Under the pieces are notes generated by a model. It did not search any database. It was not told the DNA's origin and saw only the letters and a list, made by a program, of their open reading frames with translations. From positions 42,183 to 106,182 of the forward strand of contig DHCY01000044.1 in assembly GCA_002399085.1 (NCBI GenBank): DNA of 64,000 nt, given 5' to 3'. The stretch comes from Anaerolineaceae bacterium UBA4890. GTDB lineage: Bacteria; Chloroflexota; Anaerolineae; Anaerolineales; Anaerolineaceae. The position numbers were made by a program, and so were the translations under genes. Below, one piece after another: positions 35,318-44,573 of this stretch. The first letter of the stretch is position 1, and each line of letters opens with the position of its first letter.

Positions 35318-35911
35318 ATGACAACAGCATTAATCATTACAGACATGCAATACGATTTTTTGCCAGGCGGTGCGTTGGCAGTTACCGGTGGTGACGAGAT
35401 CATTGACGAGATCAACCGGTTATCGAAGGAATATGACCTGGTTGTCGCCACGCAAGACTGGCACCCGCGCAATCACGGAAGCTTTGCCTCGCAGCACGAG
35501 GGGGCTCAACTGTATGAGCTGGGGGAACTGGCAGGAATGCCCCAGGTGATGTGGCCTGACCATTGCGTGCAGGGTACGCTTGGGGCTGAATTGACCAAAG
35601 ATTTGGACCAGGAACGTGTGGAAGCGATCTTCAGAAAGGGCATGGACCCTAAAATCGACAGTTACAGTGCCTTTTTTGACAATGGTCATCTGAAAGCCAC
35701 CGGACTGGAGGGGTTTCTAAAAGGTCGGGGGGTTACCGAGGTGCACATCACTGGTTTGGCTGCCGATTTCTGCGTCTGGTACACAGCCAAAGATGCGATC
35801 GGGCTTGGTTTTGAAGCGGCAATATTGGAAAAGGCAGTAAAGGCGATCGACCCGGATAATTTTGAGAAGATCAAGCAGGAGTTTCTGTCCTTAGGCGGAA
35901 AATTGTTGTAA
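35318..35911 (+). CDS. pncA: Nicotinamidase/pyrazinamidase
   Basis: 197 residues of the cysteine hydrolase fold. The catalytic triad is visible: Asp9 (TDMQYDFLPGGAL), Lys107 (FRKGMDPK) and Cys152 (GLAADFCVWYTAKDA). Metal ligands are in DWHPRNH (~47-53). It hydrolyses nicotinamide to nicotinate for NAD salvage. It is a single gene with an AAAGGAAA site, divergent from the B12-binding gene. Confidence 0.95.
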   Translation: MTTALIITDMQYDFLPGGALAVTGGDEIIDEINRLSKEYDLVVATQDWHPRNHGSFASQHEGAQLYELGELAGMPQVMWPDHCVQGTLGAELTKDLDQERVEAIFRKGMDPKIDSYSAFFDNGHLKATGLEGFLKGRGVTEVHITGLAADFCVWYTAKDAIGLGFEAAILEKAVKAIDPDNFEKIKQEFLSLGGKLL

Positions 35912-35916
35912 ATTTT

Positions 35917-36147
35917 GATCGCGTAATCGAGTTTCGTCACTAGTATGATACCCATCCAAGGGACATAAAATAAAGAGACACGGCAGATCGACAGTCACTG
36001 CGAGGGAGCGTAGCGACCGTGGCAGTCTGCCTTTGCCTTTGATCGCGTAATCGAGTATCTGCGAGCCCCCGCAGGGGGCGTGGCAGTCTGCCTTCGACAT
36101 TAATCTTGTCACTGCGAGGGAGCATAGCGACCGTGGCAGTCTGCCTT
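35917..36147. repeat. Cluster of short dispersed repeats
   Basis: Two near-identical 40-bp units (35994-36033 and 36108-36147) share CACTGCGAGGGAGC and CGACCGTGGCAGTCTGCC. A shortened copy lies between them (36060-36094). A second 16-bp word, GATCGCGTAATCGAGT, occurs at 35917 and 36041. The whole 35912-36242 spacer is non-coding repeat. The elements resemble REP-type intergenic repeats found in many bacteria. Confidence 0.75.
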
Positions 36148-36242
36148 TGACTTTTTCTTCTTATCAGTCACTGCTGGTGTCCCCCACCGAGCGCGGGATT
36201 TGACCGAAGGGCTCCACTGTACCGAGCGCGTAGAATTGCCAG

Positions 36243-36917
36243 TTACCACATCCAATAGATCTTATCGCTGCACTCCACAAAGCCCAGCTTTTTCTGCAGT
36301 TGCATCGAGCTTTCGTTGCCTGCAATCACATGTCCGTAGGGTAATTCGCCCATAGCGAGCACTTTGGTGGTCAGGGCGCGCTCAAGGCGTTCACCCCAGC
36401 CCTTGCGGCGGTAGGCTGGCAACACTTGCAGCATACCCATGGTGTAATCATCATGCAAGCCAATAAAGGCAAAAAGCTGCCCATTATCACGAACTCCAAA
36501 CAACCGCTCTTCGCTGATAGCCAGTTTGATTTCTTCGGAGTCCAGGCGTTGATAATTCTCCAAGACGAAATCGGCATCTGCCAGGTTAAGAGGTTCCAGT
36601 TCCAGGTCAGAAGCTATGCTCTGGTGCGGATAATAGAGTTGATGGCATTCCATTACCCCATCAAAGCCAAAATGTTCCGCAATAAATTGAGCATGTTGGC
36701 TTCCGCAGAGCTCTGCCCATTCGGGTCTTGGAATATTTTTAATGACATCAGGCAGGTTTGGACCTGCCAAAAGCAAAAAATTACTTTCGTGTCTTCGCAG
36801 GGCAACCCCATTTTCAATCGCCTCAACCACCTCCGCGCCATGATTTAGCGCGAAAATGAGCGGATAGTTTAGGTAGTAATCCCGGTTCAGAAGCTCGAAG
36901 ACGCGATCCATTTGCAT
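36243..36917 (-). CDS. GNAT-family N-acetyltransferase
   Basis: 224 residues. The acetyl-CoA-binding GNAT core is in the C-terminal half: MGMLQVLPAYRRKGWGERLERALTTKVL (~160-190), followed by GHVIAGNESSMQLQKKLGFVECSD, a typical motif A/B pattern. The N-terminal ~100 residues are a less conserved extension, as in FR47-like or GCN5-related amino-acid acetyltransferases. Substrate unknown. It is a single gene near the repeat cluster. Confidence 0.82.
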   Translation of the reverse strand: MQMDRVFELLNRDYYLNYPLIFALNHGAEVVEAIENGVALRRHESNFLLLAGPNLPDVIKNIPRPEWAELCGSQHAQFIAEHFGFDGVMECHQLYYPHQSIASDLELEPLNLADADFVLENYQRLDSEEIKLAISEERLFGVRDNGQLFAFIGLHDDYTMGMLQVLPAYRRKGWGERLERALTTKVLAMGELPYGHVIAGNESSMQLQKKLGFVECSDKIYWMW

Positions 36918-36959
36918 AATTTTACGTCTAATTGGAGGATATATGTTCTCAAGCGGGTG

Positions 36960-38570
36960 TTATGGTAGCTTGTAAATTTCCAGTTTCGGACCGGTGAGAA
37001 ACTGAGGCTTGCTGTTTCTGAATTGTCTGTTTAGATATTCAAAAATGACTTTCAGCTGTCCTGCCATTGTTGTCGGCTCAGGGTCAGGCTGAAACTCCTT
37101 GACTAACACCAGGTTGCTTCTTGCTTTGGCATAAAAAGAATTTTCGTCAAGATAACGATCAGGTTCAGCAGCATACCGGTCAAACATGATTGATGAAAAT
37201 ACGATGTATTCTTTTTCTCCTGGTTCGAAGATATCAAAATCAAAAATATAGTTATTGTTCAATGAGTTATGTGGTGTAAAGCCTTCGGAGATCGTATTTT
37301 CTTCGGTGATTCCATTTTCTTCCATGTAGAGTAAAGCCACATAGCGGGTATCCTGCCAGGTAAGCACGATGGAGGTCACAGTCCCCTTCAGCGCGAAGGG
37401 CACGGCAGCTGCCAGCACGAGGATTGCCAGCGCTATCCTGGCAGTTTTTATCTTCTTTGTCTGCTGCCAGAGGTAAGACACACCGATAGCGGCAAGAAAC
37501 AGCGGAGTGGTCATCATCGGTAAAGACCAGCGGCTGTGATGCAGGCTCAGGTAACTCAGAGCGATCCAGTACCCACCACCAAAGAATAAGAGCAGGTTGG
37601 TGGGGTCTTTAATTAAGACGACTGCAACCAGCCCTATTACTGCCAAAATACTGATGACCAGACCGGCATTGGTATAAAAATCCTTTAGATAGTAAAGCAG
37701 ATTCCCGCCCCATCCAAGACCATCCGCTCCCAGGTGAGTGGGGCGGTTTTCATTGACAATTTGTTTCCAGGCGATATCAAAGTTTAGCAACAGGGAAGGA
37801 GCGACGACCACAACAGTCAATAAACTCACACTCAGGCTCCAGGCTGTGGTTTTGAGCAAAAAGCGCCAACCTGGCTGGTCACCATTTTCGTCTCTGGTAA
37901 AAGCCCGGATCCCGATCGCGACCAGCACAATTCCTATCGAGAGTATCCCGGGGTATTTTTCAAGCGTGGCAACAGAAACCATCACGCTTGCCAACACCAA
38001 CCAGACATTTTTCTTGCTGGAAAGGTAATTCAGGCTGAACAGAAGCACAAGCATAATGTACAGCGTCAACGGAATATCGACCGTGATGTAATGTGAATGC
38101 AGCACAAAAGGGGGATAAAACGTGAACAAAAAGGCTGCAGCCCAGGAAAAATTGACCTGCTTAAACTTTCTGCCAACAAACCAGGCAATCACAGGCAGCA
38201 GTGCCCCTTGAACAGCCGTTATTAACCGGGATGCAAAAAAGAAATAGTAGGGATCCTGCCAGTAGACCAACCCATAATTCATGCCGAATTTGAGTTTACT
38301 CAATAGGTTGAGCACAAAGAATCTTGAATAAAAAGAGGGGTAGGCTGGATAGACGTAAATACCAGGGTCCAACGTGTGATTGATACTCATGTTCCGTAAA
38401 GGAGCCAGGAGGAAATTCTCATCCGGGTGGGTAAAGATTGGAAAGGCAAATTTTAGGCCAACGTAGCGAACGATCAGGGCGATTAAAAAGATGATCAACG
38501 CAATGCCAGCAGTTTTCCACCTCTGCAGCTTCATATTTGAACCTGCTGTAGTCTGTTCACCAATTGTCAT
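36960..38570 (-). CDS. Membrane glycosyltransferase, GT39/PMT-like
   Basis: About 536 residues; the start among three candidates (38585 GTG, 38570 ATG, 38534 ATG) is uncertain. Some 11 hydrophobic segments run through residues 15-400, then a ~130-residue extracytoplasmic tail. The first loop after helix 1 has FPIFTHPDENFLLAPLRNM with an Asp-Glu pair, the place of the catalytic acidic residue in GT-C (GT39/ArnT/PMT) enzymes. These transfer sugars from polyprenyl-phosphate donors to proteins or lipids. Acceptor unknown. It is upstream of the GNAT gene but 42 bp apart with no shared role evident. Confidence 0.75.
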   Translation of the reverse strand: MTIGEQTTAGSNMKLQRWKTAGIALIIFLIALIVRYVGLKFAFPIFTHPDENFLLAPLRNMSINHTLDPGIYVYPAYPSFYSRFFVLNLLSKLKFGMNYGLVYWQDPYYFFFASRLITAVQGALLPVIAWFVGRKFKQVNFSWAAAFLFTFYPPFVLHSHYITVDIPLTLYIMLVLLFSLNYLSSKKNVWLVLASVMVSVATLEKYPGILSIGIVLVAIGIRAFTRDENGDQPGWRFLLKTTAWSLSVSLLTVVVVAPSLLLNFDIAWKQIVNENRPTHLGADGLGWGGNLLYYLKDFYTNAGLVISILAVIGLVAVVLIKDPTNLLLFFGGGYWIALSYLSLHHSRWSLPMMTTPLFLAAIGVSYLWQQTKKIKTARIALAILVLAAAVPFALKGTVTSIVLTWQDTRYVALLYMEENGITEENTISEGFTPHNSLNNNYIFDFDIFEPGEKEYIVFSSIMFDRYAAEPDRYLDENSFYAKARSNLVLVKEFQPDPEPTTMAGQLKVIFEYLNRQFRNSKPQFLTGPKLEIYKLP

Positions 38571-38740
38571 GACGGTAAATTCCACAAAAAATTTCTATTA
38601 ATATCAATCCGACAGGATTTAATTATAACGATGAATCAGGCGATGAAGGTTGTTTGAGATATTTATAAAGCCGGGTTCCACCTGTCAACCCGGCTTACAA
38701 AAGTAAGATTCTTAACCTTCTTCAGAATGACGAGAAGGGA

Positions 38741-41197
38741 TTATCCAACCACATTCACCAATCTACCCGGCACGACGATCACTTTGCGAATTGGGCGACC
38801 CTCCAAAGCTTGCATCACGTTCTCGCTCGCCAGTGCCAGCCGTTCTGCCTCCTCATCGCTGACGCCAGGCTCAACAATGATTCGATCGCGCAGTTTGCCG
38901 TTGACCTGTACGATCAGGGTGATCATCTCATCCCTGGCAGCTTCCTCATCCACCTCAGGCCATTGCTGGTAGTGGATCGAATAGGGCTTTTCCAGCCGTT
39001 CCCACAGCTCTTCGGCAATGTGCGGGCAGACCGGTGCCAGCATGCGCAGGTAGAGATCAACAGTCTCGTTCCATTCCGCCGAGCCAAACGCTCCGGCATT
39101 CTTGGCTCGACCCATCTCGTTCAGCAGTTCCATCAGGCTGGAGACGATCGTATTAAATTCAAAATTCTCAAAGTCGTAGGTCACACGCCTCAGCGTCTGG
39201 TGGGTTTTGCGGCGCAGTGCTCTCAGTATCTCCTGGTCGGGCGTGCCGTAAGCCGGCTCGAGCAGCATGTGCCAGACACGGCGCAGCCAGCGGCTGTTGC
39301 CTTCGATGCCAGTGCTGGACCACGGTCCGCCAATTTCCCAGCGGCTGAAGAAAATGATGTAAGCTCTTACAGTGTCAGCGCCGTAGCGCACCACCAGATC
39401 ATCCGGGTCGATCACGTTACCGCGGCTCTTGCTCATTTTCTCACCATCTTCGCCCAACACCATACCCTGGTTGCGCAGCTGCAGCATGGGCTCATCGCCC
39501 TTGGTGATGCCGCAATCGCGGGCTGCCTTGTGGAAAAAGCGTGTATAAATCAGGTGCATTGTGGCGTGCTCTGAACCACCGGTATAGGTATCGACAGGCA
39601 TCCAGAAGCTGTACTGAACCGGGTCGAAAGGACCCTGGTCGTAATCCGGGCTCAGGTAGCGCAGGTGATACCAGCTGGAATCCATAAAGGTGTCCATGGT
39701 GTCGGTTTCACGCTCAGCTGGCTCGCCGCACATAGGGCAGGTGGTGTAACGCCAGGTGGGGTGCAGCTTGAGCGGGCTCTCGCCGGTCGGCAGCCACTCC
39801 ACGTCATCGGGCAGCAATACCGGCAGCTGGTAGTCCGGCACAGGCACCGCGCCGCAGTGTGGGCAATAGACAATCGGAATAGGCGCGCCCCAATAACGTT
39901 GGCGGCTGATAAGCCAGTCGTGCAGGCGGTAATTGGTGGTGCTTTTTCCGACACCAATCGCTTCAATATAGCGGCTGGCGGCGTCAAAGCTTTCCTCTTC
40001 GGGCGTGCCAGTCAGCGGTCCGGAGTTGACCATAGAACCGTGTGCTTCCACGGCTTCAGTCATTTCTTCGGGGAAGACCATGTCCTTCCTGTTGGGGTGG
40101 ATCACAACCTTGATGGGCAGGTCAAACTGGCGGGCGAATTCGAAATCGCGCTGGTCGTGTGCCGGCACCGCCATGATGGCGCCGGTGCCATAAGACATGA
40201 GCACGTAATCAGCCACCCAGATGGGGATATGCTCGCCAGAAACCGGATTGATGGCATAACCTCCGGTGAAGACGCCGGTTTTCTCACGGGTGACCGACTC
40301 GCGCTGGATGTCGGACTGGCGTTTGGCTTGCTCCTGGTAGGCGCGAACTTGGTCAGCCTGGGCGGATGTGGTGATCTTTTCGACCAACGGGTGCTCTGGG
40401 GAGAGCGCCATGTAGGTCACACCCCAGAGCGTGTCCGGGCGGGTTGTGAAAACCTCAATCGGGTCGCCGGCTTCGGTCTTGAAAATAACAGAAGCGCCGC
40501 GCGATTTGCCAATCCACTTACGCTGCAGGGTTTTAATCATCTCTGGCCAGTCGAGACCATCGAAATTGAGCAGTTCCTCAGCATATTTGGAGGTGCGGAA
40601 GAACCACTGCTTCAGGTCTTTGCGGATCACAGGCGTGCCGCAGCGCTCGCAGTGGCGGTCTTCGCCGTGCACCTGCTCGCGCGCCAGGGTGGTGTTGCAG
40701 CTTGGGCAAAAATCGACTGGCGAAAACTTTTGGTACGCCAGGTTGTTTTTGTAGAACTGGGTGAAGAACCACTGTGTCCAGCGATAGTACTTCGGGTCAG
40801 CAGAAATGATCTCAGCACGCCAGTCGAAACTATTACCCATCGATTTCAGCTGCCCGCGCATATGGTCGATGTTGGCATAAGTCCACTCTCTCGGATGGAT
40901 TTTGTGCTTTATAGCGGCGTTTTCAGCCGGCAGACCAAAAGCGTCAAAGCCGATCGGGAAAAAGACGTTATAACCTTGCATGCGCTTGAAGCGGGCGCGC
41001 GCGTCGGGCGGCGTCATGGCATACCAATGACCGATATGCAGGTCGCCGCTGGGGTAGGGAAGCATGGTAAGCGCGTAATGCTTGGTTTTGTCCGGGTCGC
41101 GATCGGGCTGGTAGAGCCCGTCAGCCGCCCAGCGGGCTTGCCACTTGCGCTCAATTTCTTCGGGCTTGTACATCGGTATACTGGTTGGGTCGATCAT
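38741..41197 (-). CDS. leuS: Leucyl-tRNA synthetase
   Basis: 818 residues, bacterial class I LeuRS. HIGH motif: SGDLHIGHW (His54-His57). KMSKS motif: EDGEKMSKSRGN (~585). The editing domain (CP1) lies between, with TTRPDTLWGVTYMA, and two zinc-ribbon-like CxxC pairs (CPSC/CERCG, CPHCG/CPMCG) are visible. It charges tRNA-Leu. Expression is governed by the T-box leader upstream. The end at VNVVG is in the normal place. Confidence 0.97.
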   Translation of the reverse strand: MIDPTSIPMYKPEEIERKWQARWAADGLYQPDRDPDKTKHYALTMLPYPSGDLHIGHWYAMTPPDARARFKRMQGYNVFFPIGFDAFGLPAENAAIKHKIHPREWTYANIDHMRGQLKSMGNSFDWRAEIISADPKYYRWTQWFFTQFYKNNLAYQKFSPVDFCPSCNTTLAREQVHGEDRHCERCGTPVIRKDLKQWFFRTSKYAEELLNFDGLDWPEMIKTLQRKWIGKSRGASVIFKTEAGDPIEVFTTRPDTLWGVTYMALSPEHPLVEKITTSAQADQVRAYQEQAKRQSDIQRESVTREKTGVFTGGYAINPVSGEHIPIWVADYVLMSYGTGAIMAVPAHDQRDFEFARQFDLPIKVVIHPNRKDMVFPEEMTEAVEAHGSMVNSGPLTGTPEEESFDAASRYIEAIGVGKSTTNYRLHDWLISRQRYWGAPIPIVYCPHCGAVPVPDYQLPVLLPDDVEWLPTGESPLKLHPTWRYTTCPMCGEPAERETDTMDTFMDSSWYHLRYLSPDYDQGPFDPVQYSFWMPVDTYTGGSEHATMHLIYTRFFHKAARDCGITKGDEPMLQLRNQGMVLGEDGEKMSKSRGNVIDPDDLVVRYGADTVRAYIIFFSRWEIGGPWSSTGIEGNSRWLRRVWHMLLEPAYGTPDQEILRALRRKTHQTLRRVTYDFENFEFNTIVSSLMELLNEMGRAKNAGAFGSAEWNETVDLYLRMLAPVCPHIAEELWERLEKPYSIHYQQWPEVDEEAARDEMITLIVQVNGKLRDRIIVEPGVSDEEAERLALASENVMQALEGRPIRKVIVVPGRLVNVVG

Positions 41198-41263
41198 GTT
41201 GTCTCCTGTCTTTTGCTAGCAGTGAATCCTGTAGCCTTCCTATCATTTGTTTTAAATTACACA

Positions 41264-41428
41264 CACCCCATCCCTCTCCCGGGAGAGGGTGATGGATCCG
41301 AGTTACTCCCGTACCTTTTTCCAATGAAGGCTACATGGGAATGTTCCAATCCCCTCCAACCCTTTTTTGGGGTCGAATGGTTACCTTGCCTTGCCCTCTC
41401 CAGGGAGAGGGATGAAGGGTGCGGGTAT
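41264..41428. repeat. MITE-like element in the leuS leader
   Basis: The ends are two small palindromes (CCCTCTCCCGGGAGAGGG and CCCTCTCCAGGGAGAGGG) that are inverted copies of each other over ~25 bp, like terminal inverted repeats. The ~165-bp element sits between the T-box terminator and the leuS start codon. Related CCCTCTCC-GGAGAGGG units occur in the repeats at 50535-50890. Confidence 0.6.
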
Positions 41429-41454
41429 TTGGTTGTTAAACAGCACATTTTAAA

Positions 41455-41760
41455 TAAAAAAATCCCTGCGTGCAGGGACGAAATTGCTTTCGCGGTACCA
41501 CCCTGCTTCCCATCACGAAGATGAGCAGCTCATGGAGACTGTAACGGGTCTTTCCGTCTGCGGCTAAAGGAAATCACGGCAGCCACGCATCGTTCCTGAT
41601 GGAATGGCCGGTGTCCATTCCCTACGGTTGGGTAGGTGTCCATTCCCACAGGTTCGAAGAAGCAGGTGAGTGGGGTCTGGAGCGCTCCGCGGGCGCTGGC
41701 AGCCTTTCAGCGATGTGGCTGCTCTCTGGCGGATGACCTATGGTCTGCTGTCGTGTTTAG
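41455..41760 (-). ncRNA. T-box riboswitch leader of leuS
   Basis: On the minus strand the leader contains the T-box core AGGGTGGTACCGCG (41491-41504), followed by a TCCCTG/CAGGGA terminator stem and a run of T (41456-41479). A CTC leucine codon followed by a purine (41668-41670) is a likely specifier in the stem I region, though I cannot confirm the fold. Uncharged tRNA-Leu would stabilise the antiterminator and switch leuS on. The interior carries two extra hairpins of a dispersed repeat family (41601-41647). Confidence 0.9.
41601..41647. repeat. Hairpin repeat units inside the T-box leader
   Basis: Hairpin GGAATGG-CCGGTGT-CCATTCC (perfect 7-bp stem) followed by a half-unit GTAGGTGTCCATTCCCA. 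The same unit with GGAACGG/CCGTTCC arms recurs at 61151-61277. Confidence 0.65.
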
Positions 41761-41766
41761 AATGCG

Positions 41767-41772
41767 ATTATA
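41767..41772 (-). promoter_or_regulatory. Extended -10 promoter of the leuS T-box transcript
   Basis: TGCTATAAT read on the minus strand (TATAAT with an upstream TGn), just after the permease gene ends. It places the transcript start near 41760, at the 5' edge of the T-box leader. Confidence 0.6.
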
Positions 41773-41811
41773 GCATAATCAAAGGTTTCGAAGATATATT
41801 AATGCAGGAGT

Positions 41812-43077
41812 TTATACAGTCTGCTTATAGAATCTCCTCACGATTGCCCTCAAAACGAACCCTGCCAGCAAAACACCCAACCCGGTCAGGATGACCTGCC
41901 AATCCAATGAAAACGCCATGGCGATACAGAAGGTTAAGCCAATCACCTGCACAACGCGCGGAAAGCGACGTTGCTCTTCGGGCAAGCGCCAGGCGGCAAT
42001 ATTAGCTATCGAGTAATAAAGCAAGATCGTAAAGGAGGCGGTAGCAGCAATTTGGGGCAGGTTGCCCAACAACACCAAAATCAGAATAACCACACCAGTG
42101 AACAAGACGCTGATCACTGGTACCGAAGATTTTTGGTCCGTCTTTTCGAAAAAAGCGGGTAAATCGCGCCGGCGACCCATGGCAAAGAGCATTCGGCTGA
42201 TTCCAAGAATTTGCGACAACAACACCCCCAACATCGCCGTTACTGCTGCTAAACCGATAATGGTAACCAGACCGGGGGAGTTAATTTTTTCCGCAGTGGT
42301 AAACAGCGGGGCGGCACTCTCTCCAAGCGGACCTGCGCCGAGTACGCCGATGGCAACAAACATGATCAATAGATAAACCGTCGCGGTCGTAGCCAGCGTG
42401 ATGATGATCGCTTTGGGGATCGTTTTGGAGGGTTCCCGTACTTCCTCACCCAGGGTGGCAATGCGCGCATAGCCTGTGAAGGCAAAGAATATCAGGGCAG
42501 TAGCTTGTAAAACCCCGCTCATCCCGCCGGTAAAAAAAGGCGTGAAGGAGGTTACCTTAACTTGAGGGAGCCCCGAGATAATCAAATAAAGCAGACCGAG
42601 CAGCGTAACCGAAACGATTGCCAGGTTGAGTTTGCCCGCCTTCTGAATACCAAGCAAATTGGCGCTGATCAACACAATCGCAGCGCCAACTGCAGCCCAG
42701 GTCGGGTTGATTGCCGGGATGAGTTGATTGAGATAATTGCCAAACCCAAGTGCGACCACGCCACCGGCAGCAAGTTTGCTCGCCAAAAACATCCAGCCTG
42801 CCAGGAAGCCGGCTTCAGGCGAAATCACCTGGTAGCCATATTCATACGTGCCGCCCGCCTTGGGAAAGACCGCGGCAAGCTGCGCTGAGCTCAAGCCATT
42901 TGCTGTCGCAGCGATCCCAGCTAACACCAAGCTCACCAACAGTGAGGGACCAGCCGCTTGGGCAGCCAACCCGCTGACCACGAAAATTCCTGCGCCTACC
43001 ACAGCACCAATGCCGATGCCAACAGCATCGAGCAAATTCAGTTCGCGCCTTAGCTGTGAAGTTTTCTGATATTCCAT
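41812..43077 (-). CDS. APC-family amino acid permease
   Basis: 421 residues, about 12 membrane helices. Family marks: LLDAVGIGIGAVVGAGIFVVSG at the N-terminus (helix 1, the substrate-binding GAGIF loop), FPKAGGTYEYGYQ and FFAFTGYARIATLGEEVREP (helix 6 region). It imports or exchanges amino acids, with unknown specificity. It ends just before the leuS leader but leuS has its own promoter. A leucine link is conceivable but unsupported. Confidence 0.88.
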   Translation of the reverse strand: MEYQKTSQLRRELNLLDAVGIGIGAVVGAGIFVVSGLAAQAAGPSLLVSLVLAGIAATANGLSSAQLAAVFPKAGGTYEYGYQVISPEAGFLAGWMFLASKLAAGGVVALGFGNYLNQLIPAINPTWAAVGAAIVLISANLLGIQKAGKLNLAIVSVTLLGLLYLIISGLPQVKVTSFTPFFTGGMSGVLQATALIFFAFTGYARIATLGEEVREPSKTIPKAIIITLATTATVYLLIMFVAIGVLGAGPLGESAAPLFTTAEKINSPGLVTIIGLAAVTAMLGVLLSQILGISRMLFAMGRRRDLPAFFEKTDQKSSVPVISVLFTGVVILILVLLGNLPQIAATASFTILLYYSIANIAAWRLPEEQRRFPRVVQVIGLTFCIAMAFSLDWQVILTGLGVLLAGFVLRAIVRRFYKQTV

Positions 43078-43294
43078 AACACTCCCTTCTTACCCGCTTG
43101 AATTATAGCGGTCAGGCTCTTCGATTCTATACGTTGCACGGACATGCAGGGGTGTACACCCGCTCTATTTCTGAAGAAATCAGCTTATGCAAAGAAAAAC
43201 GAACAGGGTTGTGAAGTATACTAAATGAAGGAGAATGCCAATGATGATGGGTGTTCTCATGAATTTTGTGGAAAACTTCAGAAAAGGAATCGAT

Positions 43295-44491
43295 ATGCAT
43301 AACTTCAGACAGATCACAGAAAACCTTTACAACGTTGGTGCCAATGATAGGCGCATCAGGATGTTCGAGAATGCCCATATCGTTCCGAGGGGCATGTCTT
43401 ATAACTCTTACCTGCTCCTTGATGAAAAGACAGTTCTACTGGATGGCGTCGACAATGCGATCATTGAACAATTCTGGCAAAACCTGGACGCGACTTTGGG
43501 TGATCGCCAGTTGGATTACCTGGTGATCAACCATATTGAACCCGATCACTGCCACCCCTACACGGAACTGCTGCGCCGTTACCCTGGCATGACCATTGTC
43601 GCCACCAAAAAAGCCCTGACCATGTTCGAACAGTTTTACGATGTCAACCTGGAAGGGCGGACCCTCGAAGTCGGAGACGGCGATACCCTGGAAGTTGGCA
43701 AACACAAGTTCACTTTTTATTTGGCTCCGATGGTGCACTGGCCCGAAGTGATGATGACCTACGACAACACCAGCAAGATCCTCTTCTCTGCGGATGCTTT
43801 CGGCACTTTTGGACCGACCGATGGCAAGATGTATGCCGACCAATATAAATTCGAAGAAGAATATCTGCCCGAAGTCCGCCGTTATTACGCCAGCATCATT
43901 GGCAAATATGGCAGAAATGTGAATATGATATTCGACAAAATTGCGGACCTGGACATCCAGATGTTTTGCACGCTGCACGGACCGATCTGGCGCAAGGATC
44001 TGCACCTGATTCTGGATAAGTACCGGCAGTGGGCATCTTACATCCCTGAGGAACGCGGCGTGGTGATCGCTTATGGCACAGTTTATGGGAACACAGCCCT
44101 GGTTGCTGAAATTTTGGCGAACAAACTGGCAGATGGCGGCGTTGAAAACGTTCGTGTTTACGACGTTACAGCAACCGACCCCTCATATGTCCTGGCTGAT
44201 TGTTTCCGCTATGACCGCCTGGTGTTTGCCTCGGTGACCTTCAACGCTGAGCTCTTCCCGTTCATGGAAACGCTTTTGCTTGATTTGAAAAACCATAACC
44301 TGACCAACCGAACTGTTGCCTTGATCGAAAATGGCAGCTGGGCGATCTCGAGTGGCAGAAAAATGCGCGAGATATTCGAACAGATGAAAGGTTTGAACAT
44401 CCTCGAACCGACCCTGAGCATTAAATCTTCTCCCAAAGATGCAGATATTGAAGCACTGGACGAATTGGCAAGAACCCTCCTGGCTGCATAA
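43295..44491 (+). CDS. Flavodiiron protein (A-type flavoprotein, FprA-like)
   Basis: 398 residues from the ATG that matches the family N-terminus (MHNFRQITENLYNVGAND) and has AAAGGA 6 nt upstream. Another ATG at 43241 with a strong GGAG site would add 18 residues. The beta-lactamase-like domain (~1-250) has all diiron ligands: His80, Glu82, Asp84, His85 (NHIEPDH), His148, Asp167 and His228 (LHGPIWR). A flavodoxin domain (~255-398, AYGTVYGNTALVAE) binds FMN. The enzyme reduces O2 or NO to water or N2O and protects anaerobes. A rubredoxin partner is not visible nearby. Confidence 0.93.
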   Translation: MHNFRQITENLYNVGANDRRIRMFENAHIVPRGMSYNSYLLLDEKTVLLDGVDNAIIEQFWQNLDATLGDRQLDYLVINHIEPDHCHPYTELLRRYPGMTIVATKKALTMFEQFYDVNLEGRTLEVGDGDTLEVGKHKFTFYLAPMVHWPEVMMTYDNTSKILFSADAFGTFGPTDGKMYADQYKFEEEYLPEVRRYYASIIGKYGRNVNMIFDKIADLDIQMFCTLHGPIWRKDLHLILDKYRQWASYIPEERGVVIAYGTVYGNTALVAEILANKLADGGVENVRVYDVTATDPSYVLADCFRYDRLVFASVTFNAELFPFMETLLLDLKNHNLTNRTVALIENGSWAISSGRKMREIFEQMKGLNILEPTLSIKSSPKDADIEALDELARTLLAA

Positions 44492-44512
44492 ACTTTCATT
44501 TTCAGCGAATGT

Positions 44513-44547
44513 AAGGGTGACCTCTCACGGTCACCCTTTTCGTTTTT
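44513..44547 (+). terminator. Terminator of the flavodiiron gene
   Basis: Perfect 10-bp stem AAGGGTGACC/GGTCACCCTT, 6-nt loop, then TTCGTTTTT. Confidence 0.85.
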
Positions 44548-44573
44548 GGGACGACAGGCAACCGTCCCCTACA
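44548..44573. repeat. Copy of the CCCCTACA hairpin repeat
   Basis: GGGACG/CGTCCC stem followed by CCTACA, related to the repeat at 20519-20577. It touches the mcrC stop codon. Confidence 0.55.

Noticed and set aside
35891..36125. Short minus-strand frames in the repeat cluster after pncA
   Set aside because: They translate REP-type repeats and have no start signals.
39665..41524. Long plus-strand open frame antisense to leuS
   Set aside because: It lies over a perfect leuS reading frame and the T-box leader, shows no protein-family features and has no ribosome-binding site; it is a shadow of GC-biased codons.
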